Shown here in pieces: positions 33,496-40,584 of a stretch of 54,862 bases of DNA. Each line of letters begins with the position of its first letter. Position 1 is the first letter of the stretch. The stretch is from NCBI GenBank assembly GCA_022792035.1, contig JAAWAE010000050.1, forward strand, positions 1-54,862. The letters are read 5' to 3'. The notes under the pieces are model-generated. The model was not told where the DNA came from, did not search any database, and saw only the letters and a list, made by a program, of their open reading frames with translations. Origin of the DNA: Ruminiclostridium sp. Its GTDB lineage: Bacteria; Bacillota; Clostridia; Oscillospirales; Oscillospiraceae. The translations under genes were made by a program, and so were the position numbers.

Positions 33496-33642
33496 AAGGG
33501 AGAGAAAGGGCATATTCTATATTTAAGCAGGGAGACCGTGCCGGGCCTCTCTGACTTTTCTGTCCATGTACAGCCCCACGACCATCCAGGCCCGCCAAAC
33601 CTGATGGACAGTGAAATTCTGATCAGGCCGCTCTCCTTATGG
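33467..33642 (-). ncRNA. Candidate structured RNA downstream of the integrase
   Basis: On the - strand an extended -10 promoter is at 33655-33647 and an intrinsic terminator at 33495-33464, about 170 bases apart. Between them CTGTCCAT (33611-33604) pairs perfectly with ATGGACAG (33567-33560), enclosing a smaller CAGG/CCTG hairpin, and a GAGGCC/GGTCTC hairpin follows. No credible coding sequence is seen in the same stretch. Function unknown. Confidence 0.45.
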
Positions 33643-33646
33643 CAAG

Positions 33647-33655
33647 AGTATAGCA
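33647..33655 (-). promoter_or_regulatory. Extended -10 promoter for the small RNA
   Basis: TGCTATACT on the - strand (TG-N-TATACT form). No good -35 hexamer is visible at the normal distance, as is usual for extended -10 promoters. It lies outside the integrase gene, downstream of its terminator. Confidence 0.5.
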
Positions 33656-33689
33656 CGGAGGGTTTGCTGTTTTTGTTGGAAACGGACAT

Positions 33690-33727
33690 ACAAAACAAGG
33701 CCGCCCCAAACAACTCAGGGTGGCCTT
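33690..33727 (-). terminator. Terminator of the integrase gene
   Basis: On the - strand AAGGCCACCC, a 10-base loop, GGGGCGGCCTT with the outer GGCC arms fully paired, then GTTTTGT. It begins 8 bases after the integrase stop codon. Confidence 0.75.
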
Positions 33728-33734
33728 GCGTCAT

Positions 33735-35345
33735 TTATAATGGGAGAACCAAGACGAAGCACTGCTCCAACAGATAAATCGTAGCAGGGTTCGCTTGGCT
33801 CCCTTGTGGTGGAGGCGTAGGGAGCCTATACGAACATACCGCCGAGGCGCTACTGTCATCAAGCCCACTGATTTCATCAAGGCCAATCGTCACATCAATC
33901 TTCTTCCCACAATAGTTGAACGCGATTCGTATCTCACCGTCATAAAGGTAAATCGCCTGGACAAAGGAATCTATCACCTTGGCCTGATATTTCTTGTCTG
34001 CTATATCGCCCTCACGGAACGACTCAATCCAGAATTGTATCTTGTCCTTCGGAATGTCCGTCAGTGCCGCCCGCTCAATGGCGATTGTCGTTTCCAATCG
34101 CCGACGATCCGCCTCTAGTTCCATCAAGCGGTTCTTGGTGGTGGAGGTAATGATGCCTTGCTCAATCGCAGTCATTATGTTTTTGAGGGATTTCTTGACC
34201 CCTTCCAATTCCTCCTCAGCGGCCAGCAGCATGGAATCTTTGCGGTGGAGTTTTAGGAAGTTGTCATATCCATCCACCAGCCATTGAATAACTTCGTCCC
34301 GCATGATGTTCTCTTTAACTGCCTCGGCAATCTTTTGCTCGATCCAGTCTCGGCGGACATTTTTCTTCTTACAGTTTTTTTCTGTGCGTCTCTTCTGGCA
34401 GACATAATAGTAATGTTTGTCCCCGGTCTTGCTGGTGCCAGATACTCCGACCATCGGAAAACCGCAGTGTCCACAGAACAACTTGCCGGTCAGGAGGTAG
34501 TCTCCATTTTCCCGGTGCCGTCCTTGGGCATTTTTCTTGTTTTTCAATTTTTCCTTCACGGCATAGAACAACTCCTTGCGAATGATGGGGGGTACCCCGT
34601 CTTCAATGCGTATTCCAGCGAATTCATAAACGCCTATGTATCTCTCGTTGGAGAGCATCGCATGAAAGCTCCCCTTATTCCAGCGGTTCCCACGGCTGGT
34701 CTTAATGCCTCTGGCGTTTAGGTCACTCGCTATGTCAACGAATGCCTCGCCTGCATAGACTCGCTCGAATATCTCCCGGACTATGGTGGCCTTCTCCTCA
34801 TCAATGGCGTACCGGCCATCCTCGCCTTTTTTGTATCCCAGCGGTAGCCCTCCGTTATTGACCATGCACTTTCTGGCATTGTCCAACATGCCCCGCATGA
34901 TGTCCTCGGCCATGTTTTCGCTGTAGAACTGGTTGACATTCATCATATTACGGAGAGCAAAGCGACCAGCAGCGGTATCGTCGAAATCCTCCTCGGTGTA
35001 CAGGCAACGAACTCCCTGCTCATCCAGGCGCGCCTCGTTTATCATGGCCTTGAGCATATTTCGTCCCATGCGGTTTGACTTCCAGGCAATCACAAACCGG
35101 AACTGTTTCTTCTCGGCATCCCGCATCATTCGCTGAAAGTTTGGGCGTCGATCCGTCTTGCCGCTCACGGCCCGGTCGGCGTAAACCTCCACGACCTGTA
35201 GATTATTCCGTTGGGCATACTCCTGGCACTGCTTGATCTGCTGCTCAATGCTGACATCCCGCTGGTTGTGGGAGCTATAGCGGGCATAGATCACAGCGTT
35301 GCCGGAATATCCGTCCTTCTCTGTGAACTTTTTGCGCGGAGACAT
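33735..35345 (-). CDS. Large serine recombinase (phage integrase)
   Basis: Integrates and excises the phage genome. 536 residues. The resolvase domain starts VIYARYSSHNQRDVSIEQQ, with Ser24 as the likely nucleophile, and continues DRAVSGKTDRRPNFQRMM and AWKSNRMGRNM. A recombinase domain follows (GLPLGYKKG, SNERYIGVYEF), then a zinc ribbon (CGHCG near 296 with paired Cys near 320 and 330), and a long coiled coil (370-440) that governs synapsis direction. The last about 30 residues after SSASAVCSYRL are low-similarity and Pro-rich and may encode attachment-site sequence. TAGGAGGTG precedes the ATG; TATAAT at 35393-35388 could be its -10. Confidence 0.93.
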   Translation of the reverse strand: MSPRKKFTEKDGYSGNAVIYARYSSHNQRDVSIEQQIKQCQEYAQRNNLQVVEVYADRAVSGKTDRRPNFQRMMRDAEKKQFRFVIAWKSNRMGRNMLKAMINEARLDEQGVRCLYTEEDFDDTAAGRFALRNMMNVNQFYSENMAEDIMRGMLDNARKCMVNNGGLPLGYKKGEDGRYAIDEEKATIVREIFERVYAGEAFVDIASDLNARGIKTSRGNRWNKGSFHAMLSNERYIGVYEFAGIRIEDGVPPIIRKELFYAVKEKLKNKKNAQGRHRENGDYLLTGKLFCGHCGFPMVGVSGTSKTGDKHYYYVCQKRRTEKNCKKKNVRRDWIEQKIAEAVKENIMRDEVIQWLVDGYDNFLKLHRKDSMLLAAEEELEGVKKSLKNIMTAIEQGIITSTTKNRLMELEADRRRLETTIAIERAALTDIPKDKIQFWIESFREGDIADKKYQAKVIDSFVQAIYLYDGEIRIAFNYCGKKIDVTIGLDEISGLDDSSASAVCSYRLPTPPPQGSQANPATIYLLEQCFVLVLPL

Positions 35346-35387
35346 TCGGCACCTCCTAGTAGCACTACGTCATAAATAATACTAAAA

Positions 35388-35393
35388 ATTATA
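35388..35393 (-). promoter_or_regulatory. Possible -10 of the integrase promoter
   Basis: TATAAT on the - strand 43 bases upstream of the integrase ATG, overlapping the 3' end of the neighbouring membrane protein gene. A TTTCAG 16 bases further upstream is only a weak -35. Confidence 0.4.
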
Positions 35394-36102
35394 TCCGCTT
35401 CATTTTTGCCTGAAACAGTGCCATAATTAACCTATACACATCATCTACAAGTGTCCTCGCCATTGCTGATGCGCAGAAACTTATAGTGAAGATGCTTTCT
35501 CGCTCACCATACCCAAATATCTCACAAATTTTCTTTACCAAAAGCAAGCCTATAATCATCATCAATACACTTATTATTGCTTGAAGGAAATATTGGGGGT
35601 ATTTTTGAACCTCTCGATTTTTTCCAGATGTCAGTTCTCCCAATACCGATACTTTTCCGTCATGCAATATGGTTATAGAAAAAGATTCCTTCGGCTTAAT
35701 GAAATCAAACGATAGGGTTGCCCTGTTATTCAAAACTGTTATGCTTGGATGTAAATTGGGATTATCAGAATCAATACGGAATCCACTTGTGGAACTAAAT
35801 AAATTCCCCTCAGTGATAATGGCAAGCGGTGCTAAAGGGGCAAAATCGCCAGGATATATAGTTTGGTTTCCTGAGTTAATAAATTTCACCTTACTTAAAG
35901 TCAAGCATTCTACAGGTTTTCCGTCCAATGTAATGCTCATACCAGGTATACTCGGCATTTGTTTTGAAATTAAATTTGTAGAGGTAATGGAATATTCCAG
36001 CAATACTTTTTTCTTCCCTAAGAAGTAAAAGAAAGTTGCAACAATGAGACCTCCTACAAGCCCGATAATACCCCAAAAAATACTTGATTCCCCAAAAGAC
36101 AT
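35389..36102 (-). CDS. Accessory membrane protein, unknown
   Basis: 237 residues. An N-terminal transmembrane helix (about 8-28, IFWGIIGLVGGLIVATFFYF) and a C-terminal one (about 168-190) flank a beta-rich domain of about 120 residues with Ig-like phrases (KVKFINSGNQTIYPGDFAPL). A weaker hydrophobic helix lies near the end. No family recognised. AT-rich, on the - strand beside the integrase, with AAGGAG upstream: typical of a lysogeny-expressed cargo gene. It could be a defence, exclusion or stress protein; this is inference from place only. Confidence 0.7.
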   Translation of the reverse strand: MSFGESSIFWGIIGLVGGLIVATFFYFLGKKKVLLEYSITSTNLISKQMPSIPGMSITLDGKPVECLTLSKVKFINSGNQTIYPGDFAPLAPLAIITEGNLFSSTSGFRIDSDNPNLHPSITVLNNRATLSFDFIKPKESFSITILHDGKVSVLGELTSGKNREVQKYPQYFLQAIISVLMMIIGLLLVKKICEIFGYGERESIFTISFCASAMARTLVDDVYRLIMALFQAKMKRI

Positions 36103-36234
36103 TCACTTTTTCTCCTTTTTCTTTTTTGCTTTCACCGAGAATAATAGGTCTTTCCTTTTATACACCATACTTCACAATTCGATTGCGTCTAAAGTGATAA
36201 TATTCCAAAAGTGTCCGTCATCGGATTCGTGGTA

Positions 36235-36308
36235 TATAATCTGCCTGCACAATACACAGCCTCGGCACCGGGCGGAAAGGAAATACAATGTCAAATCCAG
36301 GGAATTAG
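36235..36308 (+). pseudogene. Truncated promoter-plus-start remnant
   Basis: TGGTATATAAT at 36230-36240, GGAAAGGAAAT near 36273-36283, ATG at 36288, stop after six codons. This arrangement (-10, about 50 bases, GGAAAGGA, ATGTC) repeats that before the small gene at 37465. It looks like the 5' end of a related small gene whose body was lost, with the lipoprotein gene lying where the rest should be. Confidence 0.4.
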
Positions 36309-37237
36309 CCTTTTCTGAAAAGATTAGAGTTTATCAACAACTCACCCTTCGTAAGCGTAGTCTGCGTTGGTTCAAGTTTAAGCACAAAGGGAGACATATT
36401 CTCGTCTAACATCTCAATAGTAGCCACATTATTTTTAATTTGAAAGTCCGACCAGTAAAATTCACATTTTTCTTGATCCTTATATGTAAAAATGACGTTC
36501 CTTTTATCGATCAAAAAATCTATTTGAGATAGATTTGAGCCTGTTTCTGAACACAACCAAGTGCCTGGAATATTGTCGTTCAAATACCAATACAGTGCAG
36601 CTGTATCATCTTCTGATTTGGAAGCATACTCATCCATAAATTCCTTCGTTAAATCTAGGGATGAGAAGAAATCATTCGTTTCATATACAGCTTCTATTTC
36701 ATCGGTTGCAAGACAATACGTGCTATAAGTGCCATCCTGTTCTCTGTGTAAACTTATCACTCCAAGCTGGGGATGTTCAACTCGCACAAAAATAGCATCA
36801 TAGTTATCAAATTCATTCTTTTGGGAGGTAGCAATAAATAAAATTTCACAAGCATCTATAAAAGGCCGAGGCTCAATCGAGTCTTTTGTTGATATGTTTA
36901 TCGTTTTCCCTGTAACTTGATAAGTCTCATCTAAATCATCGTATTGCAAAATATCTAAATCAACCGAACTATCCCAGACTTCTTTAATTATTTCTGGTAT
37001 TTTGGGGTTTTCTACATCTTTGACTCCCCACCTGGAGATATGCTCAGGGTCCGTATCCTCAATTTCGATTCGATCATACCCCAAACTGTTTGCAATTTTT
37101 TGCAGTTTCTCATTTTCTGATAGATTCTGTGATGATGCTCCAGAACTATCAGCATCCTTTTCGGCATCTCCTCTACAACCTGAAATCGATATGACTAACA
37201 GCAGTGACAAGAAAATTACAAACCATGTTTTTTTCAT
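36305..37237 (-). CDS. Putative lipoprotein, lysogenic cargo
   Basis: 310 residues. A signal peptide with a lipobox ending in SISGC gives lipidated Cys21, followed by an Asp/Ser-rich linker and about 260 residues of exported domain without a recognised family. It contains SYHR-free, acidic alternating strands and helices; the last part (FTYKDQEKCEFYWSDFQIKN on) looks like a beta-barrel-type lipoprotein domain that ends LLINSNLFRKG. AT-rich and reading away from the repressor, as expected of a gene expressed in the lysogen and displayed on the host surface. Function, such as superinfection exclusion, is open. Confidence 0.75.
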   Translation of the reverse strand: MKKTWFVIFLSLLLVISISGCRGDAEKDADSSGASSQNLSENEKLQKIANSLGYDRIEIEDTDPEHISRWGVKDVENPKIPEIIKEVWDSSVDLDILQYDDLDETYQVTGKTINISTKDSIEPRPFIDACEILFIATSQKNEFDNYDAIFVRVEHPQLGVISLHREQDGTYSTYCLATDEIEAVYETNDFFSSLDLTKEFMDEYASKSEDDTAALYWYLNDNIPGTWLCSETGSNLSQIDFLIDKRNVIFTYKDQEKCEFYWSDFQIKNNVATIEMLDENMSPFVLKLEPTQTTLTKGELLINSNLFRKG

Positions 37238-37405
37238 AAAAAGGCCCGCCTCTCATCGTTCTACACTAAGCCTTCCGTATGTAAGATGGCAACAGTGAGA
37301 ACGACAAATTATCCCTTCGTCTCCCTTACAGACAGAAGAAAATTGGTAATCCCACAGAAAATCATAGCAAACTCTCACCATTCAGCAGAAACGAACAGGT
37401 TTTTG

Positions 37406-37414
37406 TGGTATAAT
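37406..37414 (+). promoter_or_regulatory. Extended -10 promoter for the small gene at 37465
   Basis: TGGTATAAT, a TG-N-TATAAT extended -10 with a perfect hexamer at 37409-37414. No good -35 is seen. Transcription would start about 45 bases before the small ORF. Confidence 0.6.
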
Positions 37415-37464
37415 TCATTATGCGCAAATACATACTTTGACGCCAGGGTGGAAAGGATCTGCTC

Positions 37465-37617
37465 ATGTCGGATACAACAACCAAAATCCTGGAACTGGTT
37501 CAGGGGTTGACCCTGGTGCAGCAAATGGATGCACTCAACCACGCCCTTGCGATACTTGCAGCCAAGCAAGAAACGCCTCCTGTTCCTGCTCAGACATCTG
37601 ACCAACACACTCCATAA
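37465..37617 (+). CDS. Small protein opposite the repressor 3' end
   Basis: 50 residues: MSDTTTKILELVQGLTLVQQ, a helical middle and a Pro/Thr-rich tail. GGAAAGGA lies 7 bases before the ATG and an extended -10 promoter upstream. It converges on and overlaps the repressor gene by 83 bp, so its transcript is antisense to the repressor's 3' end. No family name is known to me. Confidence 0.55.
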   Translation: MSDTTTKILELVQGLTLVQQMDALNHALAILAAKQETPPVPAQTSDQHTP

Positions 37618-37855
37618 TCTGCCGTTGCGTTTCGCTCAGCCCGTCCCCATCCGTGGGGACGGGCTTTTTTTCTTTTTCTCCAATCAGGTAGGACACGGAT
37701 ACACCAAGAGCATCCGCTACGGCAGAAACCTTGGAAACGGACGGAGAGTTTCTGTCCCATTTGTTTATGCTGCCATTCCCCAATCCACATTCCTTTTCCA
37801 ATGTGAATAAATTCTTTCCTTGCTCTTTGCAGAGTCGTCTAATTGTGTCGACCAT
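37535..37855 (-). CDS. XRE-family phage repressor
   Basis: 106 residues. Helix-turn-helix in residues 5-60 (IRRLCKEQGKNLFTLEKECG, then SINKWDRNSPSVSKVSAVAD), followed by a short linker and a C-terminal helical segment (SETQRQIMECVGQMSEQEQE). No protease-cleavable LexA-like domain, so induction would work through an antirepressor or another route. ATG at 37855 is set by GGGGGGTG upstream. It should bind the operators at 37880-38028 and keep the lytic promoter off. Confidence 0.88.
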   Translation of the reverse strand: MVDTIRRLCKEQGKNLFTLEKECGLGNGSINKWDRNSPSVSKVSAVADALGVSVSYLIGEKEKKPVPTDGDGLSETQRQIMECVGQMSEQEQEAFLAWLQVSQGRG

Positions 37856-37879
37856 AGGAACACCCCCCAAATTAGATTA

Positions 37880-38028
37880 TTTTCCGAATACGACTTGACA
37901 ATCAGAAAATTTTCTGATAATATAGGGGCACCTTGAGGGAACACAAACCCAAGCCCCCCTGGAAATAGCGGGCTTTCGGAAAATTTCTATAACTTCGGCA
38001 AAAGTATATTAGCAAATTTTCCGATTTG
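37880..38028. promoter_or_regulatory. Operator cluster of the immunity switch
   Basis: Four related sites: TTTTCCGA at 37880-37887; the perfect palindrome ATCAGAAAATTTTCTGAT at 37901-37918; TCGGAAAATTTC at 37976-37987; and CAAATTTTCCGATTTG at 38013-38028. Common half-site TC(G/A)GAAAAT. Two sites lie inside the spacers of the two opposing promoters. Confidence 0.8.
37895..37923 (+). promoter_or_regulatory. Lytic (early) promoter with operator in spacer
   Basis: TTGACA (37895-37900), 17-base spacer, TAATAT (37918-37923). The palindromic operator fills the spacer, so repressor binding blocks RNA polymerase directly. Reads toward the Cro-like gene at 38054. Confidence 0.85.
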
Positions 38029-38034
38029 TGTCAA
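38006..38034 (-). promoter_or_regulatory. Repressor promoter with operator in spacer
   Basis: On the - strand TTGACA (38034-38029), 17-base spacer, TAATAT (38011-38006). Same hexamers as the lytic promoter; an operator lies in the spacer. It reads toward the repressor and faces the lytic promoter, leaving a leader of about 140 bases. Confidence 0.82.
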
Positions 38035-38053
38035 GGCAAAAGGAGGTGAGATT

Positions 38054-38272
38054 TTGATTTTAGACAACGTCAAGCGTTTGTGCCGCGAACACGGAACCAA
38101 CATCACCGAGTTGGAAAAGGCGGTTGGCATCGGAACCGGGAGCATTTATAAATGGGGCAAATCCTCGCCCAGCGTAACCGCGGCAAAGCTGGTGGCAGAC
38201 TTCTTCGGTATTACGGTGGATGAGATGCTAACCGACCAATCGGCGCAGGACGTTGACCTGCCCAGCGCATGA
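38054..38272 (+). CDS. XRE-family Cro-like regulator
   Basis: 72 residues, almost only a helix-turn-helix domain (VKRLCREHGTNITELEKAVG, then SIYKWGKSSPSVTAAKLVAD), similar in order to the repressor's N-terminal domain. TTG start at 38054 with a perfect AGGAGGTGAG. First gene of the rightward early operon, so likely Cro: it would repress the repressor promoter. A short GCCGCC/GGCGGT hairpin follows. Confidence 0.85.
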   Translation: MILDNVKRLCREHGTNITELEKAVGIGTGSIYKWGKSSPSVTAAKLVADFFGITVDEMLTDQSAQDVDLPSA

Positions 38273-38309
38273 AAAAAGCCGCCCTAGGCGGTAAAAGGAG
38301 GTGAGCGGA

Positions 38310-38489
38310 ATGCAGACGCCTAACTATAAGCCGGAGTTCAGCCCAACGCACGAACAACTCTCGGCGGTCACGGAAGACTTGGTTCAGTTTGTGCATCGCG
38401 TGGCAACCGAAAAAAATGCATCCCCAGCAGAGATTGCGGCTCTACCGGAGATTGCAAAGGTGCTCTATCGGGTTTTCAGCGTGAATTAG
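38310..38489 (+). CDS. Small early protein, unknown
   Basis: 59 residues: YKPEFSPTHEQLSAVTEDLV, then a SPAEIAALPEIAKVLYRVF helix. AAAGGAGGTGAG precedes ATG 38310. Second gene in the rightward early operon; ends overlapping the stop of the opposite-strand gene by 4 bases. No family recognised. Confidence 0.6.
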   Translation: MQTPNYKPEFSPTHEQLSAVTEDLVQFVHRVATEKNASPAEIAALPEIAKVLYRVFSVN

Positions 38490-38755
38490 ATGGGATTGTT
38501 TTCGAGGAAGTCAACCACTGCGGGCATTGCTTTAAACAAAAGCTCAGTACCGTTGCCATCCGGATTTGCAGTTATACTAATGCAGCCGATGCTTTCCAGG
38601 TATTCGCGACAAAGACGGCATTCCTTTGGAGTCATGTCTAAAGCGGCTCCCAGGTCTCCGTATGTTGCGGGATAGGCGTTCTTAAAAGTTCCATACTCAA
38701 CAGCTTTTGTGAGCAAATGACTTGCAATTTTTTTAGTTCTCTCTCGAATGTCCAT
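38486..38755 (-). CDS. Probable winged-helix protein
   Basis: 89 residues: IRERTKKIASHLLTKAVEYG, then TYGDLGAALDMTPKECRLCR and YLESIGCISITANPDGNG, a helix-turn-helix followed by a beta wing. AAAGGGGGTG precedes ATG 38755; a frame running further upstream lacks a site. It is the only - strand gene in the early region and may be a separately controlled regulator. A TGTGATAAAAT extended -10 lies about 20 bases upstream on the - strand. Confidence 0.65.
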   Translation of the reverse strand: MDIRERTKKIASHLLTKAVEYGTFKNAYPATYGDLGAALDMTPKECRLCREYLESIGCISITANPDGNGTELLFKAMPAVVDFLENNPI

Positions 38756-38895
38756 GTGTACACCCCCTTTCTTTATCAGAATTTTATCACATGGTACAGA
38801 TTGGGGCAAGGCAAAAACAACGCACCCTGCAAGAGCAAGATGCCAGCACCAACGGGATGAAAAAACACTCTTGGCGGCGAAAGGAGGTGAACGAC

Positions 38896-39117
38896 ATGAC
38901 CGAACGAGTAAGCACCTTAAGCATTGATTCCGCAATCCGCATCGCAAAAATCATCGCCACCGCACCAGTGGCCAGGATGCCGATGATCACCCAACTTTTC
39001 CATCAGGCGTCAGTAGACCTGGAAGGACTGGATGAGTTAATCGAGAACAGCACCCTGACCAACCAAACCCAGCTCATCGACACAGAAGAATTTATCCATG
39101 AGTTGACAGAGGATTAG
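38896..39117 (+). CDS. Early protein ending at an in-frame amber codon
   Basis: 73 residues: STLSIDSAIRIAKIIATAPV helix, LFHQASVDLEGLDELIENST, ending EEFIHELTED at TAG 39115-39117. AAGGAGGTGA before ATG 38896. The frame after TAG stays open for another 70 codons and reads as natural protein, so this may be the first part of a longer protein. Confidence 0.65.
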   Translation: MTERVSTLSIDSAIRIAKIIATAPVARMPMITQLFHQASVDLEGLDELIENSTLTNQTQLIDTEEFIHELTED

Positions 39118-39327
39118 GAACCGACAGAGCGCGGCTACCTTTTTACTGCGGACGAGTTCAACCAGTTCTGCTTGGCGCGGAATCTCCAGCCCCGGTTGGT
39201 AAAGCGACATCTTTATGCAAAGGGATACATTGAGGCCACAAAGGAGGCATCTGGAAAGCTGACCTACTCTGTCACGCTCTGCATCGATGGAAAATCTCAG
39301 CGGCGGATCGTTGTGAAACCATGCTAA
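39118..39327 (+). pseudogene. In-frame continuation after amber stop
   Basis: Directly after TAG the same frame reads EPTERGYLFTADEFNQFCLA, then NLQPRLVKRHLYAKGYIEAT and ends VKPC at TAA 39325-39327. It looks like a compact winged-helix-type domain but has no start codon or ribosome site of its own. Either a nonsense mutation, translational reinitiation or readthrough. TAG ends other genes here (for example 1294-1296), so the phage does not recode it everywhere. Confidence 0.55.
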
Positions 39328-39335
39328 AAACAAAG

Positions 39336-39369
39336 TGCCCCATCAGGTGGGCTAACACCTGACGGGGCA
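39336..39369. other. Hairpin after the amber gene
   Basis: TGCCCCATCAGGTG (39336-39349) pairs with CACCTGACGGGGCA (39356-39369) apart from two mismatched bases. No T run on the + side. One of several such stems between genes. Confidence 0.5.
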
Positions 39370-39457
39370 AGCGACCTATCAAATCCACGAAAAGGCCACA
39401 GCTGGATTATATCACATCCTCCTGCTGGCTGACAAGCAGCAAAAGGAGTTGATCGAA

Positions 39458-39634
39458 ATGTCAAATGAAATACATATCGACACCAGCAAAATTCCGGAGC
39501 ACATTCGGATGGAGCTGTTGTCTCTTGCCTACGACGCGACGGTAGCTTACTTTCGGCAACCCGGCGTCGAGGAGGCATACCAACGCTGGAAGGCCGAGAA
39601 AGCAAAAAAGGCGGCGGAGGCCGCCGGAAAGTGA
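39458..39634 (+). CDS. Small early protein, unknown
   Basis: 58 residues: DTSKIPEHIRMELLSLAYDA, then FRQPGVEEAYQRWKAEKAKK and an Ala/Lys-rich helical end. AAAAGGAG precedes ATG 39458. Fully helical, no known family. Overlaps by 4 bases with an upstream GTG of the next gene's frame, so the two are close-packed. Confidence 0.6.
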   Translation: MSNEIHIDTSKIPEHIRMELLSLAYDATVAYFRQPGVEEAYQRWKAEKAKKAAEAAGK

Positions 39635-39642
39635 GGACACAA

Positions 39643-39888
39643 ATGAATACCATCCAGAAGCGCAAACATGACCTCGATCCTGACCTCTATGTGAACCTGG
39701 TCAACAAATGGAACTCAGAACGGCCTCGCCGGCCCCACTGCAATGTGATTATCTTCCCGGCACCTGTCGAGCGGAACCTTAAGGAAGAACCGGACCATGC
39801 CGGCTTCACTGGCGGCGGTATGGTCATGATCCTGCTGTCTTTCCTGGCTCTGACGGTTGTGCTGATCGCCCTGGGGATTACGCCATGA
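39643..39888 (+). CDS. Small single-pass membrane protein
   Basis: 81 residues. A polar N-terminal domain (RKHDLDPDLYVNLVNKWNSE) and one C-terminal transmembrane helix (MVMILLSFLALTVVLIALGI). ATG 39643 chosen because GTGAGGA precedes it; an in-frame GTG at 39631 is possible. Predicted N-in, tail-anchored. Function unknown. Confidence 0.55.
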   Translation: MNTIQKRKHDLDPDLYVNLVNKWNSERPRRPHCNVIIFPAPVERNLKEEPDHAGFTGGGMVMILLSFLALTVVLIALGITP

Positions 39889-40253
39889 AGATGGCACTGA
39901 AGGGCAACACCCTGATCCTTGTGGAGGTGGACAACGTACAGTTCGCCATCATTAAGAGCTGGAACAAGATGAAGTGGGACAAGAAGTCGCAGACCCTCCA
40001 TGGCTTTGCAGACATAGAACTGCTGGACAAGCTGGCCAGCATCGTTCGCCTTCCCTCCACGGTGGAGCAGCGGCGGCGGAAACTCTACGCTATCCAGGAA
40101 GCCGTAGATCGGGAGCGAGTCAACCCAGATCCGGTCCCCCTTTACAAGTACCCCGTGAAGATGCCGCTCTACAATCATCAGGCAAGGGGGGCAAACATGG
40201 CCATCCTGACCTTCGGCTGGATTACCCCAAAGGGAGGTGAAGCACATGGATAA
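39885..40253 (+). CDS. Early protein, unknown
   Basis: 122 residues, basic. A beta-rich start (ALKGNTLILVEVDNVQFAII) and a helical C-terminus with VEQRRRKLYAIQEAVDRERV. Its start overlaps the stop of the preceding gene by 4 bases. No motif recognised. Lies in a run of small replication-region genes, so a nucleic-acid role is possible but unproven. Confidence 0.55.
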   Translation: MKMALKGNTLILVEVDNVQFAIIKSWNKMKWDKKSQTLHGFADIELLDKLASIVRLPSTVEQRRRKLYAIQEAVDRERVNPDPVPLYKYPVKMPLYNHQARGANMAILTFGWITPKGGEAHG

Positions 40254-40578
40254 TAATATCACGATGGACGCCATCATCACCTTCCTGGTGCAGGTAGGAG
40301 CATCCGCCGCCCCCGATGACATGGAGTTTTACAAGGCAGCGGCCAATATCCTTTTCACCATCTCGGAGGCAGGGGCTAGAACCCCAGAAGAGACCCTGGA
40401 CATCCTCCACGATTACCAGCTCCAGGCCAAGCAGTACAAGGCACTCCACAGCAAGCACGAGGTCGCCGGTAAACCATTCATGAAGGATGGCGTGTGGCAT
40501 TGCCCCAGCTGTAATCGCCGGACAGCCCCAAACCACTCCTACTGCCACTGCTGCGGGAAAAAGTTGGGATGGAGGTGA
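40246..40578 (+). CDS. Early zinc-ribbon protein
   Basis: 110 residues. An N-terminal helical domain (ITMDAIITFLVQVGASAAPD) and a C-terminal four-cysteine zinc ribbon (CPSCNRRT and CHCCGKK). ATG 40246 is set by GGGAGGTG; a GTG nine bases upstream lies inside this site. Probably a single-ribbon DNA or protein binder. Confidence 0.65.
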   Translation: MDNNITMDAIITFLVQVGASAAPDDMEFYKAAANILFTISEAGARTPEETLDILHDYQLQAKQYKALHSKHEVAGKPFMKDGVWHCPSCNRRTAPNHSYCHCCGKKLGWR

Positions 40579-40584
40579 GCCAAG

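Noticed and set aside
33360..33777. Overlapping open frames on both strands between the integrase and 33.4 kb
   Set aside because: No ribosome sites or domains; the stretch is better explained by terminators and a structured RNA.
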